Source: Acidimicrobiales bacterium
GTDB taxonomy: Bacteria; Actinomycetota; Acidimicrobiia; Acidimicrobiales; Poriferisodaliceae
NCBI GenBank assembly: GCA_020631315.1
Contig: JAHDHM010000084.1
Location: 1-5,057 of the forward strand
Direction of reading: 5' to 3'
DNA: 5,057 bases
The notes below the pieces were generated by a model, which saw nothing but the letters and a program-made list of their open reading frames with translations, was not told where the DNA came from and did no database searches. This document shows positions 1 through 5,057 of this stretch, piece by piece (the first letter of the stretch is position 1; each line of letters starts with the position of its first letter). The translations under genes and the position numbers were made by a program.

Positions 1-18
1 GAGCTGCTGCGACGCTGA
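1..18 (+). CDS. Possible last codons of a rightward gene (partial)
   Basis: Reading from base 1 gives Glu-Leu-Leu-Arg-Arg and then a TGA stop at 16-18. The stop lies four bases before the end of the convergent membrane-protein gene. A gene ending here would give the tight tail-to-tail packing also seen at 4596/4621. Five codons cannot identify a product or prove coding, and the other two frames stay open through this stretch. This is a weak call based on position only. Confidence 0.2.
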   Translation, partial: ELLRR

Positions 19-22
19 GACG

Positions 23-625
23 TCAGGCGATCATCCGACGGCCGCGCAACACGGCGTGATGGGCGACGTTGATCGCGATCACGACGAGCAGCACGATCAC
101 GTTCTCCGCAGATCCGTCGCCGTCGTGGATCTGCGCGTAGGCGACGATCACCACGACCAGCAGTGCGGCGGTGACGAGCTGCACGATCGTGTCGCCATCA
201 CGGTCACCGGCGTAGGTGACGTCCCGACATCGCCCTGCTGCAGCCACGAGCAGATGAGCCACGACGTAGCCCGCCAGGTGACGAGTGATCAGCGCACCAT
301 CCTGGGCAACGGTGACGATGGTCTGACCGAGATAACCGATCGTCAGCACGAACGCGACATCGAGCCAGAAGCGGGCCAGGCCCCAACGCCGATGCGGGTT
401 CGACGGTCCGATCTGGAACGGATGACGATCGACGTCGACGTGCCAGTCGACCCACCCGTCGACCGCGAAGGCGACCACGCCGATGATCGCCAGCAGCGGC
501 ACCCAGGTTCCCGGCTCACCCAGCGTCTGGAGCACCATCCGGTTCTGGATCAGCGTCTGCCCGAGGAAGAACGCCAGCAACACCTGCAGCAACTGCACCA
601 GCAGACGCGACAGGTCGGGTTCCAT
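23..625 (-). CDS. Small integral membrane protein, six predicted helices, unknown function
   Basis: I do not recognise the family. The 200-residue product alternates hydrophobic segments with charged loops. Probable membrane helices lie near residues 8-26, 41-58, 86-106, 116-130, 147-166 and 175-194. The loop between helices 2 and 3 is rich in Asp, His and Trp (DGWVDWHVDVDRHPF), followed by an Arg-rich turn before helix 3. The C-terminus ends RGRRMIA, so by the positive-inside rule both ends are probably cytoplasmic. I chose the ATG at 625 because GAGG motifs lie just upstream and helix 1 begins soon after it. The frame is open back to a GTG at 685, which would add 20 residues (220 in total) with no clear ribosome site. 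The gene is divergent from the hydrolase at 730. The strong hydrophobic periodicity argues for a real gene over the opposite-strand reading of the same bases, which is His/Asp/Arg-rich and low-complexity. Function unknown. Confidence 0.8.
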   Translation of the reverse strand: MEPDLSRLLVQLLQVLLAFFLGQTLIQNRMVLQTLGEPGTWVPLLAIIGVVAFAVDGWVDWHVDVDRHPFQIGPSNPHRRWGLARFWLDVAFVLTIGYLGQTIVTVAQDGALITRHLAGYVVAHLLVAAAGRCRDVTYAGDRDGDTIVQLVTAALLVVVIVAYAQIHDGDGSAENVIVLLVVIAINVAHHAVLRGRRMIA

Positions 626-645
626 CGCCTCGTCGGACCTCGTCG

Positions 646-686
646 GCACGGCCACGCACCCTAGAGCCGTGAGGACATGCAACACG
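646..686 (-). promoter_or_regulatory. Weak candidate promoter for the membrane-protein gene
   Basis: On the minus strand, TAGGGT (663 to 658) fits the TAnnnT pattern of a -10 box. A poor -35 match (CGTGTT, 686 to 681) lies 17 bases upstream. Transcription would begin near 651, giving a leader of about 26 bases to the ATG at 625. This would exclude the longer GTG-685 form of the protein. The boxes are weak matches in GC-rich DNA, so this is tentative. Confidence 0.22.
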
Positions 687-729
687 ACGACCGAGGCCCG
701 AGAACGGTGTGCGTGCCAGACTCGGCGCC

Positions 730-1404
730 ATGTCGAATCCCGTCGTCCTGTTGCACGGCTTCACCGGTTCGGTGGCGTCCACGTGGAAGCCGACCGGCCT
801 GATGGATCTGCTCGCCGACTTCGGCAAGGAGTGCATCCCGATCGACCTGCCCGGCCACGGGCTGAGCGAGCAGAAGAGCCACGACCCCGACGACTACGCC
901 GACCTCGAAGCGAACCTTCTGGCGTCGCTCCCCGACGGCCCGCTCGACGGCGTCGGCTTCTCGGCCGGCGCCCGCATCCTGCTCGTGATGGCAGCCCTGG
1001 AGCCCGAGCGTTGGGGCAAGCTCGTCGTCGCCGGCGTTGGCAACAACCTGTTCGAGCGTGACACGGGGCGTGGCGAACGGATCGCCAAGGGCATCGCCGG
1101 CGACGCGGCTGACGACGATCCGATGGCCCAGGCATTCAGCCGCTACGCGAGCGAGCCGGGCCAGGACCCGGCGGCGATGGCGGCCTTCATGCGCCGCAGG
1201 CACGGCAAGCTCGGACCCGACGAATACGCCCGCATCACCGCCCCCACTGCCGTGGTGCTCGGCACGAACGACTTCGCCGGACCCGCCGACCCGCTGATGG
1301 ACGCCTTGCCCAACGCCACGCTGCACTCACTGCGCAACGTCGACCACTTCGCCACCCCGAAGGACTTCGGCTTCATCGACGCGGTCTTGGGCCATCTGGG
1401 GTAG
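730..1404 (+). CDS. Alpha/beta-fold hydrolase with intact catalytic triad
   Basis: This 224-residue protein is probably a cytoplasmic serine hydrolase; no signal peptide is seen. It starts almost directly on the first core strand, NPVVLLHGFTGS, where the HGF stretch (residues 9-11) supplies the oxyanion hole. DLPGHGLSE at residues 39-47 is the standard following strand and loop of the family. The nucleophile elbow is GFSAG (76-80), making Ser78 the nucleophile. The expected acid is Asp181 in VVLGTNDF, after a late core strand, and the base is His206 in NVDHF. The length is slightly short for the family (commonly 250-300), with a compact lid around residues 105-160. I chose ATG 730 because the HGF strand follows at once. 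An in-frame GTG at 709 would add seven residues. Neither start has a clear Shine-Dalgarno sequence, so translation may be weakly led or leaderless. Substrate cannot be read from sequence: esterase, lactonase and C-C hydrolase are all possible. Confidence 0.93.
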   Translation: MSNPVVLLHGFTGSVASTWKPTGLMDLLADFGKECIPIDLPGHGLSEQKSHDPDDYADLEANLLASLPDGPLDGVGFSAGARILLVMAALEPERWGKLVVAGVGNNLFERDTGRGERIAKGIAGDAADDDPMAQAFSRYASEPGQDPAAMAAFMRRRHGKLGPDEYARITAPTAVVLGTNDFAGPADPLMDALPNATLHSLRNVDHFATPKDFGFIDAVLGHLG

Positions 1405-1435
1405 CGCATCGGTGAGGGCGCACCCGGCCGCCACT

Positions 1436-1462
1436 CAGCGCTGCTGAATCAGCACCGATCGG
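1436..1462. promoter_or_regulatory. Cluster of short palindromes upstream of a promoter; possible operator
   Basis: Three small dyads sit side by side. CAGCGCTG (1436-1443) is a perfect 8-base palindrome. TGCTGA-A-TCAGCA (1442-1454) is a perfect 6-base inverted repeat around one base. CCGATCGG (1455-1462) is another perfect 8-base palindrome. They end about 10 bases before the candidate -35 box at 1472, where an activator or repressor site could lie. The one-base centre makes 1442-1454 look more like a DNA-binding site than an RNA hairpin. Short palindromes arise by chance in GC-rich DNA, so regulatory function is inferred only. Confidence 0.3.
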
Positions 1463-1471
1463 CCACCCTTC

Positions 1472-1500
1472 GTGACATCTTGAGCTGATTTCGCTACTTT
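1472..1500 (+). promoter_or_regulatory. Candidate sigma-70-type promoter for the secreted protein gene
   Basis: GTGACA (1472-1477) matches the TTGACA -35 consensus at five of six bases. TACTTT (1495-1500) fits the TAnnnT form of a -10 box. The spacer is exactly 17 bases. The region is also AT-richer than its surroundings. Transcription would start near 1507, leaving about 24 bases of leader that contain the Shine-Dalgarno sequence. It implies that the large gene is transcribed independently of the hydrolase upstream. Confidence 0.55.
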
Positions 1501-1513
1501 CTGCAGTTCGAGC

Positions 1514-1526
1514 GAAGGACGAGGTG
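1514..1526 (+). promoter_or_regulatory. Ribosome binding site fixing the start at 1531
   Basis: Two purine-rich blocks precede the ATG: GAAGGA (1514-1519) and GAGGTG (1521-1526). The GAGG core lies six bases before the start codon, a normal spacing. This is the clearest Shine-Dalgarno sequence in the window, and it supports ATG 1531 as the true start. Confidence 0.7.
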
Positions 1527-1530
1527 GGCG

Positions 1531-1647
1531 ATGCTCCGACGGAACGACACGGCGAACGGAACCACGTGGCGGTGCGCGAGGCTGCTGACAGCAGCGCTGC
1601 TGATCGCTGCGACGTTCACGTCGGTCACGCCTGACCACACCGCAGCG
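1531..1647 (+). other. Predicted Sec signal peptide of the large secreted protein
   Basis: Residues 1-17 are polar and basic (Arg3, Arg4, Arg14, Arg17). A hydrophobic core follows at about 18-29 (LLTAALLIAATF), then a short polar stretch ending in TAA before LDLELPG. The likely cleavage is after Ala39, with Thr37 at -3. The Arg pair at 3-4 is too far from the hydrophobic core and lacks the rest of the twin-arginine motif. Cys15 precedes the core, so it is not a lipobox. Export by Sec is the simplest reading. The exact cleavage site is uncertain. Confidence 0.75.
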
Positions 1648-4596
1648 CTGGACCTGGAACTGCCCGGCTTCGGCGTGGTGCAAGAGGGCATCGCCGCACC
1701 GGACGGCACACTCGCGCTGCCCGTGACCACCGTCGACGGCGTGCCTCGATTGGGTCTGCTGACCATCTCTCCGACCGGTCGCAGCGACATCGCATGGCTG
1801 AGCCGCGACATCTGGCCGATCGACGTCGACCTCGCCCACTCGAGCACCGACGGCTGGCTCATGGTCTTCACCAACCTCACCGAAGACCTGGACTTCGACA
1901 CCTACGTCGCTCGATTCGCGAACGACCGCATCGACATCGTCGACGCCCCGCAGCGCTACGCCGACCTGGTGTGGGACTCGTCGCACGACCCTGGGTCGCT
2001 TCTCGGCAACGCCTGGCTCGACACCGTCGGCGCCATCGAGCAGGTGCCCTTCGACAGCAGCAACCTGTCGTTCGGTTCGGCGACCGAGATCGCCCGAGTC
2101 GGCGGCGGACGCACCATCGGTGATGCCGAAGCGCTCCGCGATGGCCGCATCATCGAACACACCTCGATCGCCGGCGGGTCCCCGGAGCTGCTCGTCATGC
2201 TCGGCGACGGTTCGCTCGTGGCACACCCGGTCGGCCTCGACAGCGCTTCGGGCCGGCTGGACAGGGTCGACGACGAGATCGTCTACAGCGGAGCGGCCAC
2301 CTATCTCGCGTTCGACACAGACGGCACCATCACCCGCGACGTCGCGCTCGCCGCGCACACCGCGACCGTGCCCGTCCACGGTGCCTCGACGCTCCTCGCC
2401 GGCGCGCACATGCACCTCGACAGCTTTGCCGCCCTCGACACGGCCGACACCGACGATGGTTGGCGTCGCTGGTGGACCACCGAACCGTCCGACGGCTTGT
2501 TGACGCTCGGCACCGTCGTCGCTGCACGGGTCAGTGGCCAGGTCATGACCGTCGTGACCGACGACGGACACGTCACCACGCTGCACCCGCACCAGTACGG
2601 CACCGAGACCATGCCCTTCGGCAACCGGCCCGACGGCGGCCTCCTCGACTTCTCCGGACCCGACCGACCGGCCCTGATCACGAACTCGCCGGTGCCGCTG
2701 CCCTTCCCCGTCTACGACGTCGTGTCGGCGGGCACCACCGGCAGCAGCGTGTTCGTCAGTGCGCCCGGAGCGAATCCACGGATCGCCCTGAACTGTCAGT
2801 GGCGAGGCGGGTACACGTTCGACGGTCCGGCCCGCGACCGTGAGCTGTTGGACTTCGACACCCGTCTCGACGGCACCTTCGTCGGGCTGGTGACCGCAAG
2901 CGACGACTCGCGCTTCGGTGAGCTCGTGATCGAGGCAGGACACGGCAGCTGGCGAGCACCAGTGCCGTCAGGGTCGAACGGCACCTGGACCGAGGCTTAC
3001 ACGTCAGCGGGACTGGGTGCGTCGAGCGGCATGTCGCTGGTCGTCACCCACGACCACGAGACGCTCAACGGCTGGATCGTCAGCCACCACGGCACGACGC
3101 TGCTCGGGCCGGTGGAACTGCTCTCGTTGCCGACGACCGCCACGATCGAGATCGACATCGCCCACGAGGCGTTGCGACACGACTTCATCATCAACTGGAC
3201 GGCAGGTACCGAGGGCGGGGTGCTCGTCGTGAGGGACCACGACCTGTCAGTCGTCGACCACGAGCGCTACGTCGATGGCTTCACCCGCCACACGCCCGTC
3301 GTGGTCTCGGATCATCAGCGCGGCGGGTTCGCCACTGCGGTCGTCGAGAGCGGCAAGGTCGTCGTGAGCTCGCGGTTCGTGCTCGACAACGGTTCGGACG
3401 GCGGTGCCGACGCCCGCTTCTCACGCACGGGTGTCCGAGCAGTCGATCTGGTCCCCGACCACAACCGAGGCCGCTACCTCCTCGCCACGGTCGACGACGA
3501 GCACCTCTATCTGGAGGACATCACCAACCGGCCTGGACACATCGACGTGCCGTTCGCGTTCGCTCTGGCTCAGATGGAACACGAGCTCGCGAACCCGACC
3601 GACGTCGCCATCTCCGTCGACAGCCAGGGCAACGGCGTGGTGGTGATCTCGTCGTCGGTCGGCGAGGAAGCGACCGTCATCTCGTTCGCGGTCAGCGGGG
3701 CACCCGACGGCTGCGGTTGGGGCGGCACCGACCACTCCCCAGCCCGGATCGCGCCGAACGCACCGCTGCTCGATGTGACGCAGCCGTTCGCGACCGTGCC
3801 CCGGATCGTGCCGACCGGTCGACCCGGTGAGCGCTCCGGCTACTGGCTGCTCGACGCCGGAGGTGAGGTGACGCCGTTCGGAGATGCGCCTGACTTCGGC
3901 GATGCCGTCGGCCAGGGTTGGGTCGACATCACGACGCTGCCCGGCGGATCGGGCTACTGGGCGCTCGACAGCGCCGGCAACGTCACCACGTTCGGTGATG
4001 CGATCGACTTCGGCGACATCAGCAACGCGCTCGGCATCGACACCACCGTCGCTCTCGCAGCCTCGCCCACCGGCGGCGGCTACCTGATCTTCACCTCATC
4101 GGGCATCGTTCACGGCTTCGGCGACGCACAGGTCCACGGCGACCTCCGAGGCCTCGCGCTCGATGCACCGATCATCGACGCGATTGCTCTGCCCGACGGC
4201 ACGGGCTACTGGCTCGTCGCTGCTGACGGCGGTGTGTTCACCTTCGGCGCCGCACAGTTCCTCGGCTCGGTCCCACAGGTACTGCCGGGTGTCACTCTGA
4301 ATGCGCCCGTGGTCGGGCTGGTCCCGACCGCCGACGGGACCGGCTACTGGCTGGTCGCAGCCGACGGCGGCGTGTTCAGCTTCAACGCACCGTTCGTCGG
4401 GTCGATCCCTGCAGTGCTCCCGGCGGGCACACAGCTCGACTCCCCCATCGCCGGCATGGTGTCGTACGGCAACGGCTACCTGCTCGTCGGTGGTGACGGC
4501 GGCGTGTTCAACTTCTCGAATCTGCCCTTCGACGGAAGTCTCGGCGGCCAGGGACTCACCGGCATCGTCGCCATCGAGCCCTATGTATTCAGGTGA
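1531..4596 (+). CDS. Large secreted beta-repeat protein with C-terminal GYWLVAADGGVF repeats
   Basis: This 1021-residue protein is probably exported, because it begins with a signal peptide (residues 1-39). Residues 40 to about 750 are rich in short beta-strand patterns separated by Asp/Gly turns. The style suggests propeller blades (for example ELLVMLGDGSLVAHPV and GQVMTVVTDDGHVTTLH), but I cannot assign a family. Residues 756-1021 hold six repeats with cores GYW(L/A) followed by GGVFTFGDAxFxGS-like text. The tyrosines fall at 771, 809, 851, 893, 939 and 983. The protein ends in a lone strand, IVAIEPYVFR. No membrane helix, LPXTG sorting signal or catalytic motif is visible, so it is probably released or held at the surface by other contacts. 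Only two cysteines remain after signal removal (422 and 728). It has its own promoter and ribosome site and converges on the transporter gene. Binding or a structural surface role is a guess; enzyme activity is not excluded. Confidence 0.92.
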   Translation: MLRRNDTANGTTWRCARLLTAALLIAATFTSVTPDHTAALDLELPGFGVVQEGIAAPDGTLALPVTTVDGVPRLGLLTISPTGRSDIAWLSRDIWPIDVDLAHSSTDGWLMVFTNLTEDLDFDTYVARFANDRIDIVDAPQRYADLVWDSSHDPGSLLGNAWLDTVGAIEQVPFDSSNLSFGSATEIARVGGGRTIGDAEALRDGRIIEHTSIAGGSPELLVMLGDGSLVAHPVGLDSASGRLDRVDDEIVYSGAATYLAFDTDGTITRDVALAAHTATVPVHGASTLLAGAHMHLDSFAALDTADTDDGWRRWWTTEPSDGLLTLGTVVAARVSGQVMTVVTDDGHVTTLHPHQYGTETMPFGNRPDGGLLDFSGPDRPALITNSPVPLPFPVYDVVSAGTTGSSVFVSAPGANPRIALNCQWRGGYTFDGPARDRELLDFDTRLDGTFVGLVTASDDSRFGELVIEAGHGSWRAPVPSGSNGTWTEAYTSAGLGASSGMSLVVTHDHETLNGWIVSHHGTTLLGPVELLSLPTTATIEIDIAHEALRHDFIINWTAGTEGGVLVVRDHDLSVVDHERYVDGFTRHTPVVVSDHQRGGFATAVVESGKVVVSSRFVLDNGSDGGADARFSRTGVRAVDLVPDHNRGRYLLATVDDEHLYLEDITNRPGHIDVPFAFALAQMEHELANPTDVAISVDSQGNGVVVISSSVGEEATVISFAVSGAPDGCGWGGTDHSPARIAPNAPLLDVTQPFATVPRIVPTGRPGERSGYWLLDAGGEVTPFGDAPDFGDAVGQGWVDITTLPGGSGYWALDSAGNVTTFGDAIDFGDISNALGIDTTVALAASPTGGGYLIFTSSGIVHGFGDAQVHGDLRGLALDAPIIDAIALPDGTGYWLVAADGGVFTFGAAQFLGSVPQVLPGVTLNAPVVGLVPTADGTGYWLVAADGGVFSFNAPFVGSIPAVLPAGTQLDSPIAGMVSYGNGYLLVGGDGGVFNFSNLPFDGSLGGQGLTGIVAIEPYVFR
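3796..4593 (+). repeat. Six protein-level tandem repeats, putative beta-propeller-like domain
   Basis: The units begin near residues 756, 797, 838, 881, 927 and 973, and vary from about 38 to 46 residues. Each has a hydrophobic strand (such as VVGLVPT), a Gly-Tyr turn and strand (GYWLV), an Asp/Gly hairpin, a second strand (GVFTF), and often a closing FGDAxFxGS-type segment. Units 1, 2, 4 and 5 keep Tyr-Trp; units 3 and 6 have Tyr-Leu. Unit 3 is the most diverged. Units 4 and 5 share DGTGYWLVAADGGVF exactly. A seventh first strand (IVAIEP, 1012-1017) ends the protein, which could close a ring with the first unit. The repeats are clear at protein level but worn at DNA level. Fold and ring closure are inferred. 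Confidence 0.85.
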
Positions 4597-4598
4597 CG

Positions 4599-4629
4599 CT
4601 GGCCTTGCAGTGAGCTCGGCTCAGGCCGG
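4599..4629. terminator. Possible hairpin between convergent genes
   Basis: The two converging genes leave only 24 bases between their stop codons. TGAGC (4611-4615) and GCTCA (4619-4623) form a perfect five-base stem with a TCG loop. An alternative outer pairing joins GGCCT (4601-4605) to AGGCC (4623-4627), extendable by a G-T and a C-G pair. The inverted repeat overlaps the stop codon of the leftward transporter gene. No T-run follows on either strand, so a bidirectional terminator is possible but not well supported. Confidence 0.3.
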
Positions 4630-5057
4630 CCGGACGATCGAGCGTCGTACCGAGACGGTGGCGACGGCGATCAGTCCGGCGGCCATGAGCAGCAGCACGA
4701 GCAGGTTCGAGCCGATGTCGGCGATGCCGGCACCCTCGAACACGACGTCCTTCCAGCCCTCCAGCGCCCAGTAGTGCGGGGTCAGCTGGCTGATCGTCGC
4801 CATCGAGTCGGGGAACACCTCGGACGGCACCATGCACCCGCCGAGGGCTGCCATGACCAACGCCAGCGGCGGCCCGACCGAGCCCACCTGATCCTCGTCA
4901 CGGAACAGTCCACCCACCAGCAAGCCTGCGCCTGAGCCGACGAGCCCGAAGGCGATCAGCAATGCCAGCCCGGCGGCCGGATCACCCCAGTCGACACCGA
5001 ACGCCACGGCACCGACGACGAGGATGATCGCCGCCTGCATCATCGCGAGCAGGAACC
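4621..5057 (-). CDS. ABC-2 type transporter permease, C-terminal part (5' end outside window)
   Basis: This is the membrane-spanning subunit of an ABC exporter, which would move drugs, lipids or polysaccharide precursors across the cytoplasmic membrane with a separate ATPase. About 144 C-terminal residues are visible. The frame continues upstream past the internal Met codon at 5043 as Phe-Leu-Leu-Ala-Met-Met, inside a membrane helix, so that Met is not the start. Predicted helices lie near visible residues 1-21, 26-51, 58-76 and 115-136. The family signature is clear: LFRDEDQVGSVGPPLALVMA, then GGCMVPSEVFPDS, then LTPHYWALEGWKDVVFEG. This matches the usual order of 'LFR-x-E-x-Q', GG...P-x-x-x-(F/L)P and LTP-x-(Y/H)W seen in ABC-2 permeases. 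The protein ends VRRSIVRPA, with basic residues on the cytoplasmic side. The ATPase gene would normally lie upstream, off the right edge. Substrate unknown. Confidence 0.9.
   Translation of the reverse strand, partial: FLLAMMQAAIILVVGAVAFGVDWGDPAAGLALLIAFGLVGSGAGLLVGGLFRDEDQVGSVGPPLALVMAALGGCMVPSEVFPDSMATISQLTPHYWALEGWKDVVFEGAGIADIGSNLLVLLLMAAGLIAVATVSVRRSIVRPA

Noticed and set aside
56..664. A 202-codon open frame on the plus strand.
   Set aside because: It overlaps the membrane-protein gene in antisense. Its product is dominated by His, Asp, Arg and Gln with no fold-like pattern, while the minus strand gives six clean hydrophobic helices.
626..685. Twenty-residue N-terminal extension of the membrane protein from GTG 685, with a Cys that could suggest a lipoprotein.
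   Set aside because: The residues before the Cys (LTALG) do not fit a lipobox. No ribosome site precedes the GTG, and the ATG at 625 fits the first helix better.
661..1326. A 221-codon open frame on the minus strand.
   Set aside because: It is antisense to the hydrolase, whose HGF, GFSAG, Asp and His motifs are all in the expected order.
1410..1426. Small hairpin GGTG/CACC just after the hydrolase stop codon.
   Set aside because: The stem is only four pairs, with no T-run, so I do not call it a terminator.
1435..2943. A 502-codon open frame on the minus strand.
   Set aside because: It is antisense to the secreted protein. Its product is an even mix of Val, Gly, Asp, Arg and Glu without hydrophobic segments or motifs, typical of antisense readings in GC-rich genes. 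The plus-strand gene has a promoter, ribosome site, signal peptide and repeats.
4301..4774. A 157-codon plus-strand frame spanning the end of the secreted protein gene and part of the permease gene.
   Set aside because: It is out of frame with the repeats and antisense to clear ABC-2 motifs. Its product is Ser/Pro/Arg-rich noise.
1..5057. CRISPR arrays, tRNA or rRNA genes, transposases, phage or defence genes.
   Set aside because: I looked on both strands and saw no regularly spaced DNA repeats, RNA gene signatures or matching protein motifs. The only tandem repeats are protein-level units in the secreted protein.

Overview
This is a GC-rich window with strong third-position G/C preference and tightly packed genes. 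It looks like an actinobacterial chromosome. The best lineage clue is the C-terminal repeat GYWLVAADGGVFxF in the large secreted protein. From memory, that repeat is common in proteins of the class Acidimicrobiia (Ilumatobacter and relatives). This placement is an inference from one motif plus composition.

Layout, left to right. (1) Positions 1-18 may hold the last codons of a rightward gene that begins outside the window. (2) A leftward gene (625 to 23) encodes a small six-helix membrane protein of no family I recognise. (3) Divergent from it, 730-1404 encodes an alpha/beta-fold hydrolase with a complete Ser-Asp-His triad. (4) A 126-base gap (1405-1530) carries overlapping short palindromes, a plausible sigma-70-type promoter (GTGACA, 17-base spacer, TACTTT) and a good Shine-Dalgarno sequence. 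(5) These serve a 1021-residue secreted protein (1531-4596). It has a signal peptide, about 700 residues of beta-rich unrecognised sequence, and six repeats of about 38-46 residues that probably form a propeller-like domain. (6) Converging on it, the leftward 3' part of an ABC-2 type transporter permease runs from 4621 off the right edge. Its ATPase partner would be expected just beyond the window.

The genes do not form an obvious operon or pathway. Orientation changes at almost every junction: convergent at about 20, divergent at 626-729, convergent at 4597-4620. Only the hydrolase and the secreted protein are co-directional, and the latter appears to have its own promoter. I see no CRISPR array, tRNA, rRNA, insertion sequence, phage gene or recognisable defence module. 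The secreted repeat protein is the most interesting item. I could not find evidence for a wholly new system.
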